NCBI GenBank assembly: GCA_033239125.1
Contig: BSWB01000008.1
Coordinates: forward strand, 14,166,001 to 14,230,000
Direction of reading: 5' to 3'
Length of the DNA: 64,000 nucleotides
Source of the DNA: Fagopyrum homotropicum
Taxonomy: Eukaryota; Streptophyta; Magnoliopsida; Caryophyllales; Polygonaceae
The notes under the pieces are model-generated. The model searched no databases. It saw only the letters and a list, made by a program, of their open reading frames with translations, and was not told the origin of the DNA. A program made the translations under genes and the position numbers. Below are positions 46,771 through 57,140 of this stretch, piece by piece; position 1 is the stretch's first letter; every line of letters begins with the position of its first letter.

Positions 46771-46867
46771 TTCTAAATCTAAAACTTACTGGTTTGGTGT
46801 TTCTCTGAAGTTGGGAAGGATCCGAAACTTCAACGTGCTTGCCTGTTTCTTCTCTGCAAACATAAAG

Positions 46868-47130
46868 AAGGATGTGGAAACTTTAACTCCTATGTTCAAA
46901 CCCGTTCTATGATAAAGACTGTTAAAGATGATACCTTTCTTCTACACAACATGCTTGTTTGTTGTCTGGTAACGAACTTGTCTGTTGTTTGTTGTCTGCA
47001 AGTTTTTTTATTTTCTGCTAAAGAATAGGGATTAAGTTGAAGAAAAGATTTCTCTGCTCTGCACATGACTGTTCAAGTCTATTTTATGATAAAGACTATT
47101 AAAGAAGATACCTTTTTTCCACACAAGGTT
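46868..47130. repeat. Imperfect tandem duplication, about 190 bp period
   Basis: The phrase TATGATAAAGACT(G/A)TTAAAGA followed by GATACCTTT and CACACAA occurs near 46910 and near 47090. It lies between the transposase start and the right inverted repeat. Confidence 0.6.
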
Positions 47131-47569
47131 TTTTTTCCAAATGGTGAAACTTTAACTCCTCTATTCAAGCCTATTCTCTGCTTTGCAGATGAAGAATATG
47201 AAACTTTAAGTTGAAGAAGAGACCTCTTTGCTTTGGACATGAAACATGTGAAAACAGATTCACCTCCTTCAAGTCCGCTTGTTGTTCTCTGCTGAAGAAT
47301 TGGAGATTTGCAACAAGCGTGTTTTTTCAAAAGTAAAAAGGATAACTTTTAATTGAGTTTTTCTAATAATTAGGTTTAATATTAACTAAATAAATCATGT
47401 CCATTCATCTAATCTAAGGGCTGAGAAAGCCTGATATTATTTTTTTCGAAAGGAAAAACGTGAAACTTTAATTAGGTTTGATATTAACTTTAAATTGAGT
47501 TTTTTTAATATTAACTTTAATTAGGTTTAAACTTGACTTTAATTAGGTTTAGTATTTGCATCAAGCGTG

Positions 47570-48225
47570 TTTAAGAGTAAATATTAGCCTATGTGGGAGT
47601 CGAACCCACATCCTTGTGTGCAAACACATTGCTCTACCAGTTGAGCTAGTAGGCTACTTGTTAATCCGATAATTGAACTAACATCAATCAATACTTATGT
47701 TCTACATTAGCTTCTATGGTGAAAATTTGACAACAACTTGCCATGGTATTGATATCCTAGCAACAATTACCAAATGGTTCAATACTATGTAGCTTCCACA
47801 TGAGCTACACAGATTGTACAACAAAGAGACAAGAAGTGGCTTTCGAGTATAAAAGCAGAGTCTACAATAAATAATTGTTGAACTGGTTTCAGTTCATCAT
47901 ATATACAATAAATGTTGACAGCAAGTGTAAATCAAGAAGAAAAAACATGTTTGTTTCAAATTTTCATAAACTTTTGAATGATCAGTGAAGTCTAGAACGA
48001 CCCTAGTTGCTTTTGAGTACTTCATATGAAGGGAGTCGAGGCTTCAACAGACGACAACACCACATATTCTATATGCATTTTATAGAGATGAGAGCAATGA
48101 AGACAAGGCTTCAACAAACATTTGATCAAGCTCCTAAATATGCAATTTTCAGTTTTCAGTCATAAAATTGACATTCTAGAGATTATAATGAATGTGCAGA
48201 GTTCAACTAACAATGCCCTTACCAT
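47570..48225 (-). repeat. Right inverted repeat of the Mutator-like element
   Basis: Reverse complement partner of 38531-38955, longer because of an internal insertion or a deletion in the left copy. Confidence 0.7.
47585..47656 (-). other. tRNA-like sequence in the right inverted repeat
   Basis: 72 nt on the minus strand. The acceptor stem TAGCCTA/TAGGCTA is perfect. The D-arm has GCTC/GAGC, the A box is TAGCTCAACTGG and the B box is a perfect GGTTCGACTCC. The T-arm is a GTGGG/CCCAC stem with a TTCGACT loop. The anticodon arm (ATGTGTTTGCACACAAG) gives a 4-bp stem with a 6-nt loop or a 5-bp stem with a 4-nt loop, not a standard one; the nominal anticodon would be TGC (Ala). Polymerase III could read it, but use in translation is doubtful. 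Confidence 0.72.
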
Positions 48226-49860
48226 TTTTCCGTTTCAGATCAGAAGATAGAAGTGGGACACCCGTGAACATTCCTCCAAACACAACATAAATTGAGATTG
48301 AGGAGGACGCGCAACCACAAACAATTGTTCAAGCTCATATATCATCTTCAGAAGGATCCCTTTCGGGCTGCAATTGTTGTTTTTCTTGGAAATTAGCGTG
48401 TTTTGAGGTCATTTTATAGAACAGTTTGCGGGCAAGATTACCTCCTTCAAGCCTGTGGACTTGCATCGACTCCAAGCTCTCAGACTTTAGTCTTGTAAAG
48501 ACCGAGACTTCATTTGTTGATACTTCTATGAGAAGCAGTTCGTCAAGAGAAGCTGATCACTCAACGATCAGGGAATCCGGGTGTGTACATCACTATCAGA
48601 GCATTGCCAGATGGGCACACGAGAGCTTCAAACCATTCTTTCTTATCTCATAATCGACTTTAAAACCAAGGTTAGAACTCTATAACTTAACTATGATGCT
48701 GCCATGACCACAGGAGGTTGAGATTTGTTGTTGGCATTTCCACCAGAGTCACCGCAAGACCCTTTTGCTTTCGTCGCTTTCGTTCGCTCTCGACTACCGT
48801 CACCATAAATTTGTTTTTTTTAAGAAAACTAAAAATAGGTAAATTTAATTTGAGATTTTGTTAATAAATAGGTTTATTATTAATTAGTTAAGTTATAGTC
48901 ATTCGTTCAATTTAAAGGCTAAGATTTGCTTATTAGGTAAATATTATGACTAATTTATAGGGAGAGGATCCGGATTCGTATAGTATAGTATATGAACAAC
49001 ATACAATTTTGATAAAAGTTGGTTGAATGTATGATTTTATTATTGGCAATTCTGCATTACAGTTTATCTTTGTTTCCTATTTCTTGGAATGCAACTGAAT
49101 TTGAATCTCTTTATCGGAGCACTAAATTCATTTTATATCTATGGTTTTGCTTAATTTTATGATTTCTGATTTGTATAGGATTTTGCTCATTTCGAGTCGG
49201 GAGTGCCTGGATGAGAAGAAGATAGAGGTCAAATTTCTATCTATTTCAGTTGAAGCCCTTTCAATCAATGAGTGAATCTGAGAGCTGGTGTTAACAAGAT
49301 AACCCTTATAAGCTTTGCAGTTGGCCTTCCAGTTCCAGTTGGTTTCTTTCTACCTCACGCTTTATCTCAATTAACATGATATACTTTTTATGCATAATTG
49401 ATACAATTATTAGCAAGTGATCTGAAAATTCTTACTTCGGCTTCAACTTCAGAATATGGGTCCAATCTTTGAGGGATGGAATGTTGTTGTCCTTGGTCCA
49501 GCACGAGTAATGGGTTTTATGTTGCTGGTTGTGTGTTCGAAAAAATCATGAAACTTTGAATTCAATTTCAACTACATTTCACGTACACCTTAAAACCCTA
49601 TTTTCATGTAGTAATTCTTCCATATATTCGATGGTTTTCCAATATATTGTACATTTACAAGTTAAGGCACGCGTACGTAGCACACCCGACCAGACTAGTT
49701 TATATTAAAAGAAAAAAAATTATTTTAAAAAAATTCGGGATAGGTACAACAACCACTATAGGGTCGGATATGGATAAACGGACAAATTTTTACTATATAG
49801 CCTGAACCCTCCTCGAGTCCAAATTTGAATAGGTCTGGTCCTGGACCGTTGGGGAAGATG
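48226..49860. other. Intergenic, no gene recognised
   Basis: Short frames only. 48888-48982 is the inverted partner of 34563-34655. Near 49285-49345 the plus strand reads ITLISFAVGLPVPVGF, vaguely like a membrane transporter segment, but nothing around it supports a gene. Confidence 0.35.
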
Positions 49861-49894
49861 CCTAGGATGTAGCAGGTGCAAATCTAGATGTGGG

Positions 49895-49985
49895 ACAAAA
49901 ACGAGGCATGTAGGAAATAAGATTGTAGGGTCTTTTTGACAATGATTCTTCAAGTGCCTAGTATTCCACAATTATAGCACACGTA
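49895..49985 (-). pseudogene. CCHC zinc-knuckle fragment
   Basis: The minus strand reads PPGYVCYNCGILG and, after a 1-base shift, HLKNHCQKDPT, together a broken CxxCxxxxHxxxxC knuckle. It may come from a retroelement gag or from a cellular knuckle protein; too little is left to decide. Confidence 0.35.
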
Positions 49986-50670
49986 GCCGGGAGGCATGCA
50001 CTACACAAGACTAAGATCACTTATACCCGGCCTATCTTCATTGTGAGGGTGGCCTGACGATGGAGCAAAAGAAGCTAGACCCGAAGAAGTTGCTCCATTA
50101 ATTGTCTTGATTGTCTCTTCATCCGGGCTTTGTTCTCCTCTAGGCTATCGCAATGCTCCAACTTTTTTTTTAATATATATAAGGGTAAGCGAATAGGGAA
50201 GGTCAAGGACTGAAGGCCCTACAACATTCTTTTGGTTGCGGTTTTCCACTTCGTTTGGTAGAGGGTCGATGCAGACACCCAGGTTATGTCCAAGCAACGT
50301 CAACCGGTCAACAACATCAATGCTCCAATTTGAATTGGAACTCGACCGTACCTCATCGATGGTCAAACCTGATATTTGCCCGAGTTAGGGTTCTCGGTCT
50401 AAAAATCTGCAACAATGATATAAACTCGCGATTTTGCACAAATGGTACGTAAGTATCCGAAGATTTTGAATTTTCAAACAAAGGATGCTTGTGCATTGAT
50501 TAGGGGGAGACATAGTTGGACTCTTTCAACTAATCATTGTCCTTTAACCAAATCAAATGAATGTTATAAGTTGCTAACGTGGAATGCTTGATGAAATAAG
50601 ATCAAATCCAACGGGAGGAGATGGACGATGCATGGCTGGCGTTACTAGATCATAGCTAGCATTGCCGTCT
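49986..50670. other. Upstream region of the peroxidase gene
   Basis: No gene recognised. The last 150 bp contain GCATGGCTGG and repeated GCTAGC, with no known element assigned. Confidence 0.35.
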
Positions 50671-50675
50671 TCGCT

Positions 50676-50683
50676 TATAAAAA
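50676..50683 (+). promoter_or_regulatory. TATA box of the peroxidase gene
   Basis: TATAAAAA, 39 bp before the ATG at 50722, implies a very short 5' leader, or that the true TATA box is elsewhere. Confidence 0.5.
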
Positions 50684-50721
50684 CAAGCTTAATCCTCAAA
50701 CAAAAAATACATACACACTCA

Positions 50722-52460
50722 ATGGCTCCTACCAAACACAACTTATTGGGCCTCGTCTTCCTATGCATAATTAGCCTATCTCTTCATGAAGCAAGGGCGT
50801 GGCTACGCCCGGGGTTCTACTCTTCGACATGTCCATCAGTTGAATCCATCGTGCAAAAGGGAGTCATCAAGGCCATCAAGAAGGAGACAAGGATTGGAGC
50901 TTCCTTACTCCGGCTTCACTTCCATGATTGTTTCGTTAACGTAAGATATATTATCAACTCGATCATCAAATTAAGTTCAATTCACGTTGAGTGATTGAAT
51001 GTAAAAAGAATTTGGCCGAATATACCTTTCTTTTTTATTTCCATTAAATTTGTGTACCCTTTAATTTTTTGTTTGATTAGGGGTACATTTACTAAAAACA
51101 TTTATACCATGCACCTATTTACTAGATAGAAATATCAAAAGGCTTACTTAGTTGATTTGGTCTTGAATGAATGGTTGTTTTAGGGGTGCGATGGATCCGT
51201 GTTGTTGGACGATAACTCAACGTTCACGGGTGAGAAGACTGCGAGGCCAAACAATGGGTCCATAAGAGGGTTTGAGGTAGTAGATGCTATAAAGTCAGAA
51301 TTGGAGAAGGCTTGTCCTGGAGTAGTCTCGTGCGCTGATATCCTTGCTATTGCGGCTCGTGATTCCGTAGTTCATGTGCGTAAGCTTCTATATATACATA
51401 TTATGATGGAAAAACTCATGTGTCGGTCTGCAGGTTTCGTAATTGGTATAACTAATATGTGATGCTCTACTACATAAGTGGTCAATATTATGTTCTCCAA
51501 CGAAACATACATACGTGATGCAAGCTTGTGTTTGTCCGAGATTATTAAAAAGACTATTGACCGACACTAGAATGAAATAAAAAAAAAGTCAAATTTGATA
51601 AATAGGTATTTTACTATATTTATTCTATTAAAAATACTCATAACATAAACACATTTTTGTAAATATATCCCCTTACCTGAGTGATAGTGTTAGACAATTA
51701 GACTTAAAAAATTAGAAGGGTTTAAAAATAAAAACTTATAATAAAGAGTCTATTACACTAAATTCTTTTCAATAAAAAAATCAAATATTTACGATTACAA
51801 ATGTGCAGTTGGGCGGGCCATCCTGGACGGTGCAGCTAGGAAGAAGAGACTCGGTGACGGCAAGCTTAGCCGCAGCGAACAAGTTTCTGCCAGCCCCGTC
51901 TCTGAACATCAGCGCCCTTATCAAAAGCTTTAAAGTTCAAGGCCTCACTTTGACCGACTTAGTTGCTCTCTCAGGTACTCATAATAGAGTAATAATGGTA
52001 AAATGTCTAGTTAGTCATTTTAGCCTACTGTTTTTATTCCATATATCTTCTAGCTAACTGCTATGAACTTGAAGGAGGACACACAATCGGGTTTGCGAGG
52101 TGTAGCTCGTATGCTCCAAGGATATACAAAGACACCAACATCGACCCCTCCTTTGCAAAGAAGCTCCAGAGCAGTTGCCCTCAAAGTGGCAGCACCACAG
52201 TATTGGAGGGACTTGACCTCCAAACGAAGGGCCGGTTCGACAACAAGTACTATGAGAACTTGCTGGTGAAGAAGGGGCTTCTTCACTCAGACCAACAACT
52301 TTTCAACGGCAATTCAGCTGATGCCCTCACCAACAAATACGCATCCGATGAGTCTACCTTTTTCGATAACTTTGCCAAGTCTATGGTCAAGATGGGTAAT
52401 ATCAAGTCACTTACGGGAAGCAGGGGCCAAATTCGACTCAACTGTCGTAAGGCGAATTAG
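50722..52460 (+). CDS. Secreted class III peroxidase
   Basis: Four exons: 50722-50940, 51184-51375, 51809-51974 and 52075-52460, GT-AG with consistent phases, encode 320 residues; three introns is the classic layout for this family. The N-terminal 26 residues are a signal peptide (LLGLVFLCIISLSLHEARA), and the start chosen is the ATG directly before it. The distal site RLHFHDCF has R64 and H68. The proximal heme ligand is H195 in LSGGHTIGFARC. All eight conserved cysteines are visible (TCP, HDC, GCD, ACPG, SCAD, ARC, SCP, LNC). These enzymes use H2O2 to oxidise phenolics in the cell wall or apoplast, for lignin cross-linking, wall stiffening and defence. Intact and likely functional. Confidence 0.97.
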
Positions 52461-52765
52461 CCACTCCCAGACCTGGATCTGTATTGTTAATCAAGTGGAA
52501 AATGTAATAAATTATGCGTCATAGTCTATGTATAGTTAACCACATAATTAATGCGGTTAACAGTGTGTTAGGTTGGTCTTGCATGTGAGAATGGGTCCCT
52601 CACCTGTCCAATTAAGTACCCTACACTTCAATCTTCGTCATAATTAATACGGAGTATATTTTATGTAAATTCACAATCCAAGTTTTAGCCTTTTTAGCAC
52701 TTCTAGCCGTTCTAGGAGATAAATAATGCCAACCACTTTCATTATTTAGGGTAAACACCGCCATA
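52461..52765. other. 3' flank of the peroxidase gene
   Basis: Probable 3' UTR. TACGGAGTA at about 52650 is a word often seen in Stowaway MITE ends, but no element can be delimited. Confidence 0.4.
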
Positions 52766-52855
52766 CTAATGTCTAGCCAACACACCCTCGCAATTTTTAT
52801 CACTAACTTTAAAGTTAGTTATAAAAATTGCGAGGGTGTATTGGCTAGACATTAG
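52766..52855. repeat. 90-bp near-perfect palindrome
   Basis: Two 45-nt arms with no spacer, centred on AACTTTAAAGTT, with 2 mismatches. The outer arm reads CTAATGTCTAGCCAACACAC. Either strand as RNA would fold into a tight hairpin. It lies 306 bp after the peroxidase stop codon. Confidence 0.9.
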
Positions 52856-53190
52856 GAGGAGATATTGACGTCCTTTTTCAATTGATAAAGATACCCAGAT
52901 TTTGATATTGCAACACTTGTCTTTCGCACATCCCACAAAAAAAAAAAGAACTTGTTCTATCACGTCATATGTGCGAGTGAGTAAAAAGTTGGTAGATTTT
53001 GAACCGTAAATTTAATGTTACAGTTGGAGGTTAATGGTTGAGAGTTAAGTTTAATGTTACGGATGAGAAGTTTTAGCATATATATGAGTTAGAATTTGGA
53101 AGATAGATAAGAGTTTAAGAGAGGTTCGAAGAAAATTGGAGGGTGTAAAGAGAGGTTTGAGAGAGTTGTAGTTTTTGTTCTTATAAAAAC
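52856..53190. other. Intergenic before the second Mutator-like transposase
   Basis: Probable upstream region of the transposase; TTATAAAAA at about 53180 is a possible TATA box but lies only 10 bp before the ATG. Confidence 0.35.
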
Positions 53191-53978
53191 ATGTCTTCAA
53201 GGTTTTCGAATGAAGGAGGAAATCAAGTAGGTCAAATTGAGGTACGTTTTTATTATTTCAAAATCTATAAATTTTATTATGTTATATTTTTATTTGTGTG
53301 AACCTTATTTGTTATTTTTTTTAGATTTACGATGGTCCTTCATTTAACCAAAATGAAGGACCTGATTATTTGGGGGTATTCGTAACGGACGGATGGTGGA
53401 ATGATAGAGATTCCATGATTGCTTGGGCTCGGGCCGAGGAGATGAAATATTTTATGGTGCTTACAATAAAATGGTCATGAAAAGCGTTAGATTCACGGAG
53501 TTACGGTATGGTGCAGTTAGTCTTTGAACAATCCGGGAGCAAGAAGGTTGGAAAGAAAAAAGTTATAGATTTAAATGATGGGTGAAGACTCGGCACAGTC
53601 ATTCGAAGAAATACGGTTGTCCATTTTTGCTAAATGGATATGATCAAGTGCAAGATGTGTGACGGTTGACGGTTGAGTGTGGATTTCATAACCACGCGTT
53701 GCCAAAACACCTAGAAGGTCACGCTTTTGCCGGTCGTTTGACGAGTGAATAGTTTCACGATGTGGAAAGGGAAACAGTTGCAGGAACGAACCGAAGATTG
53801 TTCATGAGATGTTGAGACAAAAGTATGAAGGCAGTTGGTCGGGAAGACAACACGTATACAATGCGTGGGCGAAGATTCAAAGGTTAAAGTAAGGAGAAAT
53901 GAGTCCGACGCAATTGCTGATTAACATGTTGGTGGAAGGAAAATTCAATTTTGGTTTCAGGGAATCTCACGATGGAAG

Positions 53979-56130
53979 TGTAACACCCCAAATCCACGGG
54001 ACTTGGAGTGTCACATTGGGCTAGTATCTCACAATGGATCCTGACCCTAGCCTGACAACAAGTTCACTGGATCTTACAACAAGACACAGATAGATTAAAA
54101 CCAAATACATAAAAGCTATATATGATACATCAAAAGAGTTTACAAACTCAGAACCGAGTACAAAACATCAAACCACAACATCTGATACAAAAGATCCCAT
54201 ATCCCACGCATCCTAATGTATAGAAGTCCTCGGTTGGCCACACCATCTGTCTCACCCTGTAGTTTTCCTAACCTGCAGATCATCTACAACACGGTATGAA
54301 ACCGTTAGCTACAGCAATGAAAAGCATGAAGGTAATAGCACAACCACACATCAACATCTCATACATGCAATGCCACACACATTCATTTATTATCTTTCAT
54401 TACGTTATTCCATTACTAATTCAACTTCTTTTGTAACACAAGGAACCTAAAGAACCTTGTCCCTTTCCCCGCAAACACCGGGGTTTGCATTGGGGGTTAT
54501 CATTACTCGTCCCCCCCTGTGTTACTGACTTTCAGGCACCTCCTCCTAACCAGCAGGCGGAGACCGGTGGTTACCGTCCGTTATAATACACTTGGGCTAA
54601 ATAAATGTAATAAATGGTCATCCTAGTCCGGTTTAGGTTATAAATGCACAATCATATGAACACACACAACCATCACAATCATACAATCTACAATTGCACG
54701 CTAAGTAAGTCCTATGAACTTACTTGATATACTCGTAACCTGTACCACGTCACAGCTTCCCCTTGGGGAAGTAATCAATGCATGCAATAGCAAGGCACAC
54801 ACAATAACATACTGCAAAGGTTAGGAGACTCATCTCACTAACCACAACCAACTTATATCTCAAATCTAAACCTCAGATCCTCAACACATTCATAAATGCC
54901 TAAGACATATCCTCAACATAACATCTCATCATACTCGTACACATACTAAACCTTAAAGCCATAACCGATATCCATAACATCATCATGATCCTCAACTCAT
55001 TCTGACACCTAGCATGCATCTAATCAGTATTCCTCTATCTCAAATTTAATCCTAATTTAATTAATTAACCTTTAATTAATTAATTAAATTTCGCTAGAAT
55101 AACATTTTGCCCGCAGACCATTTCTAAACCCACTTGTCATCAAATTTCATCAAACAAACAACCCATAACACCAGAATAATATAATGATCATAATGGAATT
55201 TCTAATTATCCATTTTGAAAAGCCTAAGGTCAATTTAGGCCAAATCGCAGTACGGAAAACGAATAAATTCATAACTTATTCGTTACTAACCCGATTGACG
55301 ATCTAAAAGAAGATTCGGAATCACAACAACGCAGGCTACGCATGTACAACATCAAATTCACTGGAATCTGAGCGACGGAACCGTCCTGGTGACACATATG
55401 CCCGACCAGGTCTTCATCTGCTCGGAAATGCAGAAACTCGGTACCGATATGAAGATAATGAAGAGAGGAATCCAGAAACTCAAACGGAATTGAAATCGGA
55501 TTAGAAAGGAGAGTAGATATGAGTTTGAAGTTTGAGAGAAATCACAGCTTTTACGAGGAAACGTGAAAGGAAATGAATTAATAAACGATTTTCCGCTATT
55601 TATAGTGAAGTCGATAATTATCCTTTAGCGAAATCGATAATTATCCTTTAGCGAAGTCGATAATTATCCTTTAACCGATCAAATGGTGGGTTGAACCCCC
55701 TTCTCCAAACTTCTCGAAATTGGAACAATAAATCTTTAATATTGTAGGGATAATTATTTCACAATTGTTTCAGAAAACGTGTATTCCTAAGCCGTCTTTC
55801 TTAGCCGTTAAGAAACGAAATAGCGACTCTTTTGACCGTTTTGCCTTTCCATGTTATTTCATATCTAGGACATGTCCGATGTCCTGATCATTTCTCTCAA
55901 CTGCATTTTTATTAATTGGAGCTCCCAAGTGCTCCAAATAATACCAAAGGGTAAAAATAATTACTTGGGGGAAAATGTGAAAATTTCACCATAAGCCCAA
56001 AATTACGCCAGGAACATAACGGTGGGACTTATACTCAACACTTACGCAATCTTCGCGAGTTATATGTCAATTACTATCACTGATTAAGTTAATCAACATT
56101 AATTAGAATTCGGAAATCCTAGCTATTACA
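53979..56130 (-). mobile_element. Solo LTR in the second MULE transposase
   Basis: 2152 bp flanked by the perfect 5-bp duplication GGAAG (53974-53978 and 56131-56135). On the minus strand it starts TGTAATAGCTAGGATTTCCG and ends GGGGTGTTACA, as in Tekay-like LTRs. A minus-strand TATA box CTATAAATAG is at 55596-55605. No internal coding sequence is present, so one LTR is left after recombination. The phrases ACCGTTAGCT and ACTTGGGCTAAAT match related LTRs in the window. Confidence 0.92.
55606..55675 (-). repeat. Three 23-bp repeats upstream of the LTR TATA box
   Basis: Three copies of GAAGTCGATAATTATCCTTT-AGC (one base varied in the middle copy) sit directly upstream of the minus-strand TATA box, the position of U3 enhancer repeats. 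Confidence 0.8.
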
Positions 56131-57140
56131 GGAAGCTTGCAAGACATTACATTTGCCCATGAGCAATCGATCAAGTTATGGGAGAAATATCATTACGTCG
56201 TGATCATGGACACCACCTACAAAACTAACATGTAAGCTTTAAATACAATAATTTTCACCATTTTAATAAATTTAGTTAGTAATGTGATGTAATTAGTTTA
56301 TTTTTTTCTTTTAGGTTCAAAATGACATTTTTGGAGATTGTCGGTCAAACATGCACCGACTTGACATTTCACTTGGGCTTTGCATTCATGACAAGGGAAG
56401 ATGCCAATACATATATTTGGGTGTTGCGCCAAGTCGAAGAGTGGTGTCAAGAGTCTAAATACCGACCGGAGGTGGTAGTGACCGATTTGGAGCTTGGGCT
56501 TTTAGGGCTATCCTTGGGTTTTTCCAGATGCAACTCATTTGTTGTGTTTATGGCACGTCGATAGTGGAATAGAGGGACAAGCCTTTAAGAAGACAATGTC
56601 AGTAACTATGCAACATAAATTTCAAAGTGATTGTATGGTTTTATTCAAATCAAAGTCAAGTGCGACATTTGAGGCCCGACACCAAACAATGACCGAGCAT
56701 TGGGGAGATCGGTGAGGGTTGACCAACATTTTCACCTTGGTAACCAAGCCACAAACATGTATGTTTCGTTTTAATAATATTATCTTTTGAATTACTAGCA
56801 TTGCATATTTTATGTCATGTTTAAAATAAACCTAATGTCTATGGTCGAATCCGCACACTCTGCTTTGAAGAAGATGTTTGATGCATCTAACCTCCGACTC
56901 TCGACGTTCATGTCTAAAGCATATCAATTTGATGTTGTGGGATCAATTTCGTCGATTGATGGCATCATTGGAGCAATCTCGTTTCAAGATTCCGAGTGAG
57001 TTCGCAAACTTACCGATGTTATGCTAACTAATGGGTAGGGTTTCCGATATTTGCCTACGGGATTTGTATGCGATGTACATCACCGTATGCAAAGGGGATT
57101 ATCTTGAGAATTGTGTTAAATGCTTTGTGTGACCGCCTAC

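Larger units (their letters stand above)
38440..48225 (-). mobile_element. FAR1-type Mutator-like element with long inverted repeats
   Basis: The left inverted repeat (about 38531-38955) and right one (about 47570-48225) match in inverted orientation: CTGCACATTCATTA-AATCTCTAGAATG, TATGACTGAAAACTGAAAATT, AATTCAATTATCGG and a tRNA-like sequence occur in both, with large indels between. Between them on the minus strand is a FAR1/FHY3-type transposase. A long LTR sequence (41247-46402) interrupts the transposase. Both ends are approximate, and I could not define the 9-bp target duplication. Subtracting the insertion, the element was about 4.6 kb. The transposase has stops, so the element is dead. 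Confidence 0.75.
53191..56999 (+). pseudogene. Mutator-like (MULE) transposase, split by a solo LTR
   Basis: Exon 1 (53191-53241) starts MSSRFSNEGGNQVGQIE, with GT-AG borders to an exon at 53325 reading IYDGPSFNQNEGPDYLGVFV. The next part has broken frames of the N-terminal zinc-like domain (KYGCPFLLNGYDQ, ECGFHNHALPKHLEGHAFAG) and the linker to about 53973. After the LTR insertion the gene resumes at 56136 with DITFAHEQSIKLWEKYHYVV, then IMDTTYKTN, an intron to about 56315, FKMTFLEIVGQTCTDLTFHL and VVVTDLELGL (catalytic Asp region). A C-terminal VESAHSALKKMFDASNLRLS follows near 56840-56900. Frameshifts and stops are frequent. It is a different MULE family from the FAR1-type element. Terminal inverted repeats were not found. 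Confidence 0.82.

Noticed and set aside
47585..47656. Calling a functional tRNA-Ala(TGC)
   Set aside because: The anticodon arm does not form a 5-bp stem with a 7-nt loop, and the sequence lies within a transposon inverted repeat with a decayed twin.
49285..49345. Transporter gene fragment (ITLISFAVGLPVPVGF)
   Set aside because: About 16 residues only, no flanking support, and a hydrophobic segment can match many families by chance.
50662..50721. Longer N-terminus for the peroxidase
   Set aside because: The extension has no ATG, and the ATG at 50722 gives a clean signal peptide.
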